Assembly: GCA_036501185.1 (NCBI GenBank)
Contig: DASYAU010000098.1
Span: 1 to 64,000 of the forward strand
Origin: Korobacter sp036501185
GTDB lineage: Bacteria > Acidobacteriota > Terriglobia > Terriglobales > Acidobacteriaceae
Direction: 5' to 3'
Length of the DNA stretch: 64,000 nt
Below the pieces are notes generated by a model, which was not told where the DNA came from, did no database searches, and saw only the letters and a list, made by a program, of their open reading frames with translations. This document shows positions 1-6,776 of the stretch, one piece after another (position 1 is the first letter of the stretch; each line of letters starts with the position of its first letter). The position numbers were made by a program, and so were the translations under genes.

Positions 1-378
1 AAATCGTTTTCTCAGCGTTGTCGCTCTCTCCGTCCCACATAAACGCTGAGTTTTCAATGTGTTACGAACTGCATCCCGAGAGCAAACTTTTTCATCTAGT
101 AATGTAGCCTTATGGATGCCATTGATGGTACCCTATGGGCAACTCCAAGATGGTGGGCAAGATTATCTCTCGACCTAGCTGGCGAGCGTTGAGAGCCACT
201 TCTACCCGCTGGATGCGCCAGCGATAAAGCTTGAATGCGAACGCCACGGCTCACGCTGTGGCGTTCGCATTTTCTGCATCCCCGCGAACCTGTCCCGCGC
301 AGGCCAGCTTTTCTGAATTTCAAACTGCACCACTACCAAAATTCCGGAACTCGCATTTATCATGTTTTGCGTCACGCT
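1..378. other. Non-coding left edge with inverted repeats
   Basis: I see no convincing gene here. Stems are visible: CTCAGCGTT (11-19) pairs with AACGCTGAG (42-50) and is followed by TTTT, GCATCC (71-76) can pair with GGATGC (114-119), and a strong terminator lies at 234-273. The stretch may be the 3' untranslated end of a transcript that begins left of the window, or a small structured RNA. No known RNA family is recognised by eye. Short open frames here lack codon bias and ribosome sites. Confidence 0.4.
234..273 (+). terminator. Strong intrinsic terminator
   Basis: AATGCGAACGCCAC (234-247) is perfectly complementary to GTGGCGTTCGCATT (258-271). Three inner pairs extend the stem to about 17 bp with a TCAC loop, and T residues follow. 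It lies about 110 bases before the next start codon, so it most likely ends a transcript entering from the left. Confidence 0.65.
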
Positions 379-1365
379 ATGAAAACCGCCATTCGCGCCA
401 TCTTCTCCCTCCTGGTTCTCTCCGCCGCCCTGTCCGCCGTCGAACCCGCGCTCACGCCGGAAGCCAAGGCCGCTTACGAGCGGGCTCACAACGAATATGG
501 CCAGGCGAAATTCAAAGATGCCGCCCACGACTACGGCGAATCCGTCCGTATGGCGCCCAATTGCCAGCTCTGCCTGCAAGGCCTCGCGCTTTCCAACGCC
601 CAACTCGGCTTCGAAAAAGAATCCCTGAAGACCGCCGACAAAGCCCTCGCTCTCGCCGTAGATCCCATGGACAAGGTCGCCGCCCACAACTGCAAGGGCG
701 AAATCTGCCTGATGTACTCCAGCGCCGACCCGAAAAAACTCCTCGCTGCCGAAAACGAATTCCGTACCAGCCTCAGCCTCGTCCCCGCCAGCGCGAACAC
801 CGAGTTCCGTCTTGGCTACACCCTTCTCCGCGAGAAAAAAGACGACGAAGGCAAGCAGCAGCTCCAGGCTTTTCTCAATGCGAATCCCGGTGCCCCAGAG
901 ACCGAGATGGCGAAGCGTCTCATCGCCAATCCACGCCGCGCCCGCGAGCTCTACGCCCCCGACTTCGCCTTCACCACCGCACAAGGCGAAACCATCAACA
1001 ACGCATCATTAGAAGGGAAGGTCGTCGTCCTCGACTTCTGGGCCACATGGTGTGGCCCGTGCCGCGAATCGCTCCCCGAAATCAAGGAGCTCACCAAGAA
1101 GTATGGCGACCGCCTGCGCGTCATCAGCGTCAGCGCCGACAACGATGCCAAAGCCTGGCGGGATTTCATTGCCGACAAGCACATGGATTGGGGTCAGTAT
1201 CTCGACAGTGACGACAAAATCCAGCACGCCTTCAACGTGCACGCCTATCCCACCTACATCGTCATGAATCGTGAAGGCATTGTCGTAAAGCGTATGGAAG
1301 GCATCGATCCGCAGGAATCGCTCATCCACCGTCTTCGCGACGAGCTGAAGAAAATTCTCGACTAG
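379..1365 (+). CDS. Secreted TPR-thioredoxin (TlpA/ResA-like) protein
   Basis: The 328-residue product starts with a signal peptide at the ATG at 379; the open frame extends upstream, but that extension has no signal character. The middle carries TPR-like helices (about residues 25-180). The C-terminal third is a thioredoxin fold of the TlpA/ResA/AhpC-TSA type with the redox motif WCGPC (near residue 225) inside DFWATWCGPCRESLP. Family members act in the periplasm as thiol-disulfide reductases, for example in cytochrome c maturation or disulfide repair. The TPR part suggests binding of a protein partner. The gene stands alone and its stop overlaps the convergent phosphatase gene by 4 bases. 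The family is certain; the substrate is unknown. Confidence 0.85.
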   Translation: MKTAIRAIFSLLVLSAALSAVEPALTPEAKAAYERAHNEYGQAKFKDAAHDYGESVRMAPNCQLCLQGLALSNAQLGFEKESLKTADKALALAVDPMDKVAAHNCKGEICLMYSSADPKKLLAAENEFRTSLSLVPASANTEFRLGYTLLREKKDDEGKQQLQAFLNANPGAPETEMAKRLIANPRRARELYAPDFAFTTAQGETINNASLEGKVVVLDFWATWCGPCRESLPEIKELTKKYGDRLRVISVSADNDAKAWRDFIADKHMDWGQYLDSDDKIQHAFNVHAYPTYIVMNREGIVVKRMEGIDPQESLIHRLRDELKKILD

Positions 1366-2051
1366 CGCAGTAGTTCCGCAATCTCCGCCGGAGTATCCAC
1401 CACCACGTCCGGCGGTGCTTTGATCAATGATTCAGGCGCGAATCCATACGTCACGCCAATCGACCACATTCCCGCATTGTGCGCCGTCAGGGAATCGTTC
1501 TGCGAGTCGCCGATCATCACCGTCTCCTCCGGCGCGCATCCCAGCTCCTGCATCATCGTCTTCGCGCCCAGCGGGTCAGGTTTCTTCGTCTCAAAGCTGT
1601 TCCCGCCATACACCTGCACAAAGAACTGTCCCAGCCCCAGCCCCGCCACAATGTCCCGCGACGGCCGTACCGGCTTATTCGTCAGGATTGCCTGCTTCCG
1701 AGGTGCCCCGCCGCTCCGCGACCCAATCGCATGCAGCGCCGGGATGATCCCGTCATATACGAACGTGTTGTCCAGTTTGTGTTCGCGATAGTAAAGCAGG
1801 AAGTACTCCAGTGCTTCTCTTACGAAGCTCTCATCCTGCGGGTCCCCAAGCGCCCGCCGCACCAGCATTGGCGCACCGTCGCCAATGAAAGTCCCAATGG
1901 TTTGCACCGGCAACTCTGGCCGCTTGAATTGTCGCAGCATCCCATTAATCGAGTGCGCCAAATCCAGCGCCGAATCCACCAGCGTTCCATCCAAATCCCA
2001 AAGCACCAGCCGAATTTTCTCCGCCGGCAAAGCCCTGTTTGTCTGAATCAT
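1362..2051 (-). CDS. HAD-family phosphatase, phosphoglycolate phosphatase-like
   Basis: The 229-residue protein has the HAD motifs in order: motif I DLDGT (residues 19-23, Asp19 nucleophile, Asp21 acid/base), a cap domain, motif III with Lys in TNKP, and motif IV GDSQND. Length and the ALDLAHSINGML-type start match the Gph/PGP group, which dephosphorylates 2-phosphoglycolate from DNA repair. HAD specificity cannot be read safely from motifs, so pyrophosphatase or other sugar-phosphate activity remains possible. It is convergent with the TlpA-like gene, and no operon partner is visible. Confidence 0.8.
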   Translation of the reverse strand: MIQTNRALPAEKIRLVLWDLDGTLVDSALDLAHSINGMLRQFKRPELPVQTIGTFIGDGAPMLVRRALGDPQDESFVREALEYFLLYYREHKLDNTFVYDGIIPALHAIGSRSGGAPRKQAILTNKPVRPSRDIVAGLGLGQFFVQVYGGNSFETKKPDPLGAKTMMQELGCAPEETVMIGDSQNDSLTAHNAGMWSIGVTYGFAPESLIKAPPDVVVDTPAEIAELLR

Positions 2052-2079
2052 TGCCCATTAAGTATATCGTCGCTCTGCT

Positions 2080-2182
2080 GTCATCCTGAGCGCAGCACGC
2101 GCAGCATGCGTAGTCGAAGGCCCCTACGTGCTCCGACGCTCCCTCTGTCATCCCGAGGAGCGCAGCGACAAAGGACCTGCTG
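2080..2182. repeat. Two copies of dispersed GTCATCCTGAGCGCAGC repeat
   Basis: GTCATCCTGAGCGCAGC begins at 2080. A second copy, GTCATCCCGAGGAGCGCAGC, begins at 2147 and continues into AAAGGACCTGCTG, ending at 2182. The same family recurs at 22523 and 23116. Such elements are scattered through intergenic DNA in this kind of genome, and their accidental translation (…HPERSEG…) has contaminated protein annotation. Their function is unknown. Confidence 0.75.
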
Positions 2183-2261
2183 CACCTAGCAGCTAAGAGC
2201 TAACCGCCTCTTTTCGGGCCCCGTATCCGTGAACCCCGATACCCGAACCCTAATTCCCCTC

Positions 2262-2410
2262 CGCGACAAGAACCGCCGCGTATCCACCGCACCTCCTTTC
2301 GCCCCAAGAACCGCTGCTTCCCCCCGCACCTGGCTCCGCGACAAGACCGCTGCTTCTCCCCCGCCGCTCCCTCCGCCACAAGAACCACTGCGTATCCACC
2401 GCCTCCTCCG
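2262..2410. repeat. Tandem repeat, four degenerate 37-38 base units
   Basis: Units begin at 2262 (CGCGACAAGAACCGCCGCG), 2300 (CGCCCCAAGAACCGCTGC), 2337 (CGCGACAAGACCGCTGC) and 2374 (CGCCACAAGAACCACTGCG). Each is followed by a C-rich TATCCACCGCACC-like tail. The spacing is 38, 37 and 37 bases. There are no unique spacers, so this is not a CRISPR array. Confidence 0.7.
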
Positions 2411-2451
2411 TCACCCCAACTCCAAGGCCGAAGGCCGTACCGCCTTTAAAG

Positions 2452-2471
2452 CCCGACGCGCCAGCGTCGGG
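2452..2471. repeat. Small hairpin repeat (REP-like)
   Basis: CCCGACGC-GCCA-GCGTCGGG is a perfect 8-bp stem with a 4-base loop. It is one of several stem-tetraloop-stem elements in the intergenic DNA of this window (others at 6716, 11037, 23181 and 23221). Confidence 0.6.
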
Positions 2472-2673
2472 AAAACGTCAGCGAAATTAGCCCAAGCCCG
2501 GAGGGCGGCACGCTTTTCCTCAGCACCCCAACCACCTCCATTTTCATCTATCTCTCCGTGCCTCTCCTTACGCTAAAATAAGGAGAACACCCGTGGGGTA
2601 GCACCTAACGCAGCAGGACCGCTCGGCTTGCATGCTCTCGCCCCTGTTCGATCGCTCTCATCCGAGGAATTGA

Positions 2674-4878
2674 ATGGCCACCACGAAGGCAGAGCCGAAG
2701 TCTGCGATTGCGAGTTCCGCGAGCAACACCTACGAGGGGCTCACGCGCGAAGACCTGCTTCGCATCTATCGCATCATGTATCTCTCGCGTCGCATTGACG
2801 ACCGCGAGATCCTCCTCAAGCGCCAGCAGAAGGTCTTCTTCCAGATCTCCGGCGCCGGCCATGAAGCCTTCCTCGTCGGCGCGGCCCTGAACCTCAAGGC
2901 CAGCTACGACTGGTTCTACCCCTACTATCGCGATCGCGCTCTCTGCCTCACTCTCGGCATGTCGGCCTACGAGATGTTGCTCAGCGCCGTTGGCGCCGCC
3001 GACGATCCCAACTCCGGCGGCCGCCAGATGCCTTCTCACTGGGGACACAAAGGCCTGAACATCGTCACCCAGTCCTCGCCCACCGGCTCGCAGTTCCTCC
3101 AGGCCATCGGTTGCGCCGAAGCCGGACGTTTTTTCACCCGGCATCCCGACGCCGCCGCCAAGGCCGAAGGCGATTACCGCCAGTTCAAAGACGTTGAGTT
3201 CCATGGCGACGAAGTCACCTTCGTCTCCTGCGGCGATGGCACCACCTCGCAGGGCGAATTCTGGGAATCCCTCGGCACCGCCGCCAATCGCAAGCTCCCC
3301 GTCCTCTTCGTCGTCGAAGACAACGAGTACGCCATCTCCGTTCCCGTAGAAGTCAACACCGCCGGCGGCAACATCAGCAAGCTCGTCGCCAGCTTCCCCA
3401 ACTTCCACTTCGAAGAGTGCGACGGCACCGATCCCATCGAGAGCTATCGCGTTTTCAAGCGCGCGGTTGACTACATCCGCTCCGGCAAAGGCCCGGCCTT
3501 CGTCCACGGCCACGTCATTCGCCCCTACTCGCACTCCCTCTCCGACGACGAAAAACTCTATCGCCCCGAGTCCGAGCGCAAGGACGAAGCCCAGCGCGAC
3601 CCCATCACTCGCTTCGCCAAGTTCCTGGTTGCCGAAGGCCTCACAACCGAGAAAGACATCAAGGTACTCGAGCAGGAAGTCGACGCCGAAGTTCAGGAAG
3701 CCAGCGACCGCGCCGTCGCCGCTCCTATCCCAGCCCTCGACAGCTACATGAACTTCCTCTACTCGCCCGATCTCGATCCCGCGTCCGAGAAGTTCGACAC
3801 CAAGCCCCAATTCCCGGTGCACGTCGAAGGCGAAACCGCCGTGGCTCCGGCCAAGACCATGGCCGACCTCATCAACGCCTGCCTGCGCGACGAAATGAAG
3901 CGCGACCCGCGCATCGTCATGTTCGGCGAAGACGTCGCCGATTGCAGTCGCGAAGAATACCTCAAGCAGAAGCAGGTAAAAGGGAAGGGCGGAGTCTTCA
4001 AACTCACCGCCGGCCTGCAGCTCGAATATGGCAGCGACCGCGTCTTCAACTCGCCGCTCGCCGAAGCCAACATCATCGGCCGCGCTACCGGCATGGCCAC
4101 CCGCGGCCTCAAGCCGGTCGTCGAAATCCAGTTCTTCGACTACATCTGGCCCGCCATGCACCAGCTCCGCAACGAGTTCCCGGTCATCCGCTGGCGCTCC
4201 AACGGTGCTTTCTCATGCCCGGCGGTGGTCCGCGTCGCGATCGGCGGCTATCTCACCGGCGGCGCCATCTACCACTCGCAGTGCGGCGAAAGCATCTTCA
4301 CCCATACGCCCGGCATGCGGGTCGTTTTCCCGTCCAACGCGCTCGACGCCAACGGCCTGCTCCGCACCGCCATCCGTTGCGACGACCCTGTCCTCTTCCT
4401 CGAGCACAAGCGTCTCTATCGCGAGACCTTCGGCCGCTCGCCCTATCCCGGTGCGGATTACATGGTTCCGTTCGGCAAGGCGAAGACCATCAAAGCCGGC
4501 AGCGACATGACGGTCGTCACCTACGGCGCCGTCGTGCCCCGCGCCTTGCAAGCCGCCCAGAAGATCGAGCGCGATCACCAAGTTAGTGTCGAACTCATCG
4601 ATCTCCGCACTCTCAGCCCGTACGACTGGGAAGCCATCGCCGAGTCCGTCCGCAAAACCAACCGCGTCATCGTCGCGCACGAAGACACGCTTAGCTGGGG
4701 CTACGGCGCCGAAATCGCAGCCCGCATCGCGGGCGAGCTCTTCGAAGACCTCGACGCACCCGTAAAACGAGTGGCCGCGAAAGATACCTTCGTCGCCTAC
4801 CAACCCGCGTTAGAAGACGAAATCCTCCCCCAAGCCGACGACCTCTTCGACGCCATGCTCGAGATCAGCAAGTACTAG
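2674..4878 (+). CDS. 2-oxoacid dehydrogenase E1, fused alpha and beta subunits
   Basis: One 734-residue chain holds both halves of a ThDP-dependent E1 of the branched-chain 2-oxoacid/pyruvate dehydrogenase type. The alpha half (about residues 20-370) has FQISGAGHEA and the ThDP/Mg motif GDGTTSQGEFW...EDNEYAIS. The beta half (about 390-734) has MFGEDVAD, the Glu of the cofactor-activating loop, and PVVEIQFFDYIWPA. The reaction is oxidative decarboxylation of a 2-oxoacid with transfer of the acyl group to lipoyl-E2. The FQISGAGHEA form resembles branched-chain (BkdA-type) E1s, so 2-oxoisovalerate is the favoured substrate. No E2 or E3 gene is next to it. ATG 2674 follows CCGAGGAATTGA, a fair ribosome site. 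A terminator follows the stop. Confidence 0.88.
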   Translation: MATTKAEPKSAIASSASNTYEGLTREDLLRIYRIMYLSRRIDDREILLKRQQKVFFQISGAGHEAFLVGAALNLKASYDWFYPYYRDRALCLTLGMSAYEMLLSAVGAADDPNSGGRQMPSHWGHKGLNIVTQSSPTGSQFLQAIGCAEAGRFFTRHPDAAAKAEGDYRQFKDVEFHGDEVTFVSCGDGTTSQGEFWESLGTAANRKLPVLFVVEDNEYAISVPVEVNTAGGNISKLVASFPNFHFEECDGTDPIESYRVFKRAVDYIRSGKGPAFVHGHVIRPYSHSLSDDEKLYRPESERKDEAQRDPITRFAKFLVAEGLTTEKDIKVLEQEVDAEVQEASDRAVAAPIPALDSYMNFLYSPDLDPASEKFDTKPQFPVHVEGETAVAPAKTMADLINACLRDEMKRDPRIVMFGEDVADCSREEYLKQKQVKGKGGVFKLTAGLQLEYGSDRVFNSPLAEANIIGRATGMATRGLKPVVEIQFFDYIWPAMHQLRNEFPVIRWRSNGAFSCPAVVRVAIGGYLTGGAIYHSQCGESIFTHTPGMRVVFPSNALDANGLLRTAIRCDDPVLFLEHKRLYRETFGRSPYPGADYMVPFGKAKTIKAGSDMTVVTYGAVVPRALQAAQKIERDHQVSVELIDLRTLSPYDWEAIAESVRKTNRVIVAHEDTLSWGYGAEIAARIAGELFEDLDAPVKRVAAKDTFVAYQPALEDEILPQADDLFDAMLEISKY

Positions 4879-4893
4879 CGAATGTAATTGGCT

Positions 4894-4936
4894 ACCCCGT
4901 CCCTATCGCAGCAGCCGGTAGGGCGGGGTGTTTTCT
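4894..4936 (+). terminator. Terminator after E1 gene
   Basis: ACCCCG-T-CCCTA (4894-4905) pairs with TAGGGCGGGGT (4919-4929), with one bulged T. GTTTTCTT follows. It begins 16 bases after the E1 stop. Confidence 0.6.
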
Positions 4937-4976
4937 TGCCGCTACGAGAAGCTAGAGTGCTCCGCGCTGAACCAGC

Positions 4977-6116
4977 TCAAAATGCTCCCGGCGTCTTCGG
5001 CGTGCCCAGCCCTGTCGGCCCATCGAATCCCGATTCGCCGGTGCACAAATACGACCCGCAGCTCCCATTGTTGCCCGACTTCACGTCATGCAGGTACGTC
5101 CGGTGCGCATACGGATACGAGCCATCGATCGTGCTCGCCGCGTTTCCTGCAATGGCGTAGACGCCCGCGATAATGGGCGTCGACAAGCTGGTTCCTCCCA
5201 CTGTGAACCATCCGCTTGAGCCCTCGTACGTCACCGTGTCGTAAATCGCAGCTCCCGTAAATGGGTCCGCGTCCGCGGCCACATCCGCTACGGTGCGACG
5301 AATGCACTTCGTGTCCGTCTGCCAGCTCGGTTTGCCCTCGTACGCGCTGCAACCGCTGCCCGTTCCGTTCCACACGGTTTCGCTGCTATAACCGCTGTTG
5401 TTGGTGAGCTTCAACGTCGTGCCGCCCACCGCCGTCACATACTTCGACGCCGCTGGATAGCTCACGCCATAGCCGTTGTCGCCCGCCGAAAAAATGAATG
5501 GCTTCCCAGTGTGCGTGCTGAAATGCCCATCGTACGACGACGAGGTTTCCGATGTGAATTCCGTCGCGCCCCACGAATTCGACACCACCGTCGCATGCGC
5601 TGCAGCGTAGTCCTCCGCAACGAACAGGTTCGTCAGACTTGTCGTCGACGCCTCCACCAGCAGGATCTTGCAGTTTGGGCACATCGCATGTGCAATCTCC
5701 ACGTCCAGCGCAATCTCCAGCGCCCACCCCGCGTTCTTCGCCGGATACGTCTTTCCTCCGCTCTGGTTCACCTTCTTAAAGCATCCATTCGCCGTCGTGC
5801 AGCTCGGCAGCCCGTACTGCTTGCTATACACCGCCAAGTCACTTTCAATGTTCGGATCGTCATACGCATCCACAATCGCGATCGTCGTCGTTGACTTTCC
5901 CCATGGACTCAGACCATAAGCCATTCGCAGGTTGTGCGGGCTGTATCCCACCGGACCACTGGCTTCGAACGGACGTCCTCCGTCATCGGTCAGCACGCGC
6001 GCATGGCACCGCACGTCTCCTTTTTTCGCCGGTCCAGGACACACCGGCCGATGACTTGCTGCGAACGTGAAACTGGAAAATAACAGGAGGGAAAAACTGA
6101 GCCGGAGGAAACGCAT
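4977..6116 (-). CDS. Secreted sedolisin (S53) serine-carboxyl peptidase
   Basis: The 379-residue protein has an N-terminal signal peptide (about residues 1-20) and a sedolisin catalytic domain. The family's residues are all visible: Glu134 and Asp138 in WALEIALDVE, oxyanion Asp213 in SAGDNG, and nucleophile Ser310 in GGTSLSTP. The C-terminal DVKSGNNG...GPTGLGTP region matches the calcium site. Sedolisins are secreted acid endopeptidases, which fits an acidic soil habitat. The long N-terminal activation propeptide typical of kumamolisin-like enzymes is absent; only about 50 residues separate the signal peptide from the catalytic domain. Several Cys residues could form disulfides. It is a single gene, convergent with the E1 gene. 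Confidence 0.87.
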   Translation of the reverse strand: MRFLRLSFSLLLFSSFTFAASHRPVCPGPAKKGDVRCHARVLTDDGGRPFEASGPVGYSPHNLRMAYGLSPWGKSTTTIAIVDAYDDPNIESDLAVYSKQYGLPSCTTANGCFKKVNQSGGKTYPAKNAGWALEIALDVEIAHAMCPNCKILLVEASTTSLTNLFVAEDYAAAHATVVSNSWGATEFTSETSSSYDGHFSTHTGKPFIFSAGDNGYGVSYPAASKYVTAVGGTTLKLTNNSGYSSETVWNGTGSGCSAYEGKPSWQTDTKCIRRTVADVAADADPFTGAAIYDTVTYEGSSGWFTVGGTSLSTPIIAGVYAIAGNAASTIDGSYPYAHRTYLHDVKSGNNGSCGSYLCTGESGFDGPTGLGTPKTPGAF

Positions 6117-6326
6117 GAAACTCCTAAGAGGGGAAGGGCCCCGAGCCGCTATCTGATGCGTTCCAGTCTACTCGGCCGCGTACTCAGACGTGCATCTTTG
6201 GATGCCGCCTCTGTCTGTCCGGTTGGTGTTAAGGGCTTTTGTCAGAAAACGGCATCCTTCACCGTGAAACCGTAGCCCGAATCGTCGCCCGCGGATTTCG
6301 CATCCTACTTCAGCGGAGCGACAACT

Positions 6327-6596
6327 ATGGCTGACAGACACAATCGCAATCCGCACGAAGTGGGTCCCGACTCCGCCGGGCAGTCCGGCGATCTTCAGCA
6401 ACTCCCGCGTCGTCCCGACGCCAACGATGAAAGTGTGGAAGAACTAATCGAGGAAGGGAACGCCTTCGAAGCCGAGGTCATCAGCGGATCGGAACGCGCC
6501 GCCGACGATGCCGACGCCCCCGTCCAAACCCACGAGGTTCCCGAAGACGACGTACCGGCTGAATACCGCGACGATCAAAACCGCGACGTCGCCTGA
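6327..6596 (+). CDS. Small acidic hypothetical protein
   Basis: The 89-residue product is highly charged and rich in Asp and Glu (for example EELIEEGNAFEAEV and HEVPEDDVPAEY). It has no signal peptide, membrane segment or Cys. The ATG at 6327 follows CAGCGGAGCGACAACT, whose GGAG is a usable ribosome site. The composition suggests an intrinsically disordered cytosolic protein. It resembles short, conserved but uncharacterised proteins I associate with acidobacterial genomes, but I cannot name a family. It is divergent from the sedolisin gene, which starts about 210 bases to the left. Confidence 0.6.
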   Translation: MADRHNRNPHEVGPDSAGQSGDLQQLPRRPDANDESVEELIEEGNAFEAEVISGSERAADDADAPVQTHEVPEDDVPAEYRDDQNRDVA

Positions 6597-6599
6597 CAG

Positions 6600-6631
6600 A
6601 CTACCCTCCCGGGCGAGGCGAGAGTAGTTTT
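6600..6631 (+). terminator. Possible weak terminator
   Basis: ACTAC (6600-6604) pairs with GTAGT (6624-6628), with an internal CCTC/GAGG stem, and TTTT follows. It sits just after the small acidic gene. The stem is imperfect. Confidence 0.3.
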
Positions 6632-6715
6632 GTCGCCTCACTCCGTAGAGTCGGAGCTAGACGCACGGAGCTTGTCGCCTCACGCCGTCAGTCGCGAAGC
6701 GACAACATATGTTAG

Positions 6716-6735
6716 CCCCGGACGTAAGTCCGGGG
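6716..6735. repeat. Small hairpin repeat CCCCGGAC-GTAA-GTCCGGGG
   Basis: A perfect 8-bp stem with a GTAA loop, directly between the small acidic gene and the end of the GH38 gene. It is the same type of stem-tetraloop element as at 2452, 11037 and 23181. Nearby, TGTCGCCTCAC occurs twice (about 6631 and 6672). Confidence 0.6.
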
Positions 6736-6776
6736 TGCGCATCGCTCGCGTCGCGAGTCTGCGGCAGCGGACGGCA

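Larger units (their letters stand above)
2052..2673. other. 620-base non-coding stretch with repeats
   Basis: No gene is supported here. The stretch holds two copies of the GTCATCCTGAG-type repeat, a four-copy 37-base tandem repeat, and a perfect hairpin at 2452-2471, each listed separately. A CTTACGCTAAAATAAGG segment (about 2567-2583) could carry a promoter -10 region for the E1 gene, but no good -35 is evident. Confidence 0.6.

Noticed and set aside
202..984. 260-codon open frame antisense to the TlpA-like gene
   Set aside because: Same kind of shadow; the opposite frame has a signal peptide and the WCGPC motif.
1479..2189. 236-codon plus-strand frame antisense to the HAD phosphatase
   Set aside because: Arg/His/Gln-rich shadow with no motif, running out into repeat DNA.
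2262..2410. CRISPR array
   Set aside because: Units are directly tandem and degenerate with no spacers, and no cas genes are present.
2605..4161. 518-codon open frame antisense to the E1 gene
   Set aside because: A GC-rich shadow of a clear enzyme gene; its translation is Gly/Val/Glu-biased and lacks any domain or ribosome site.
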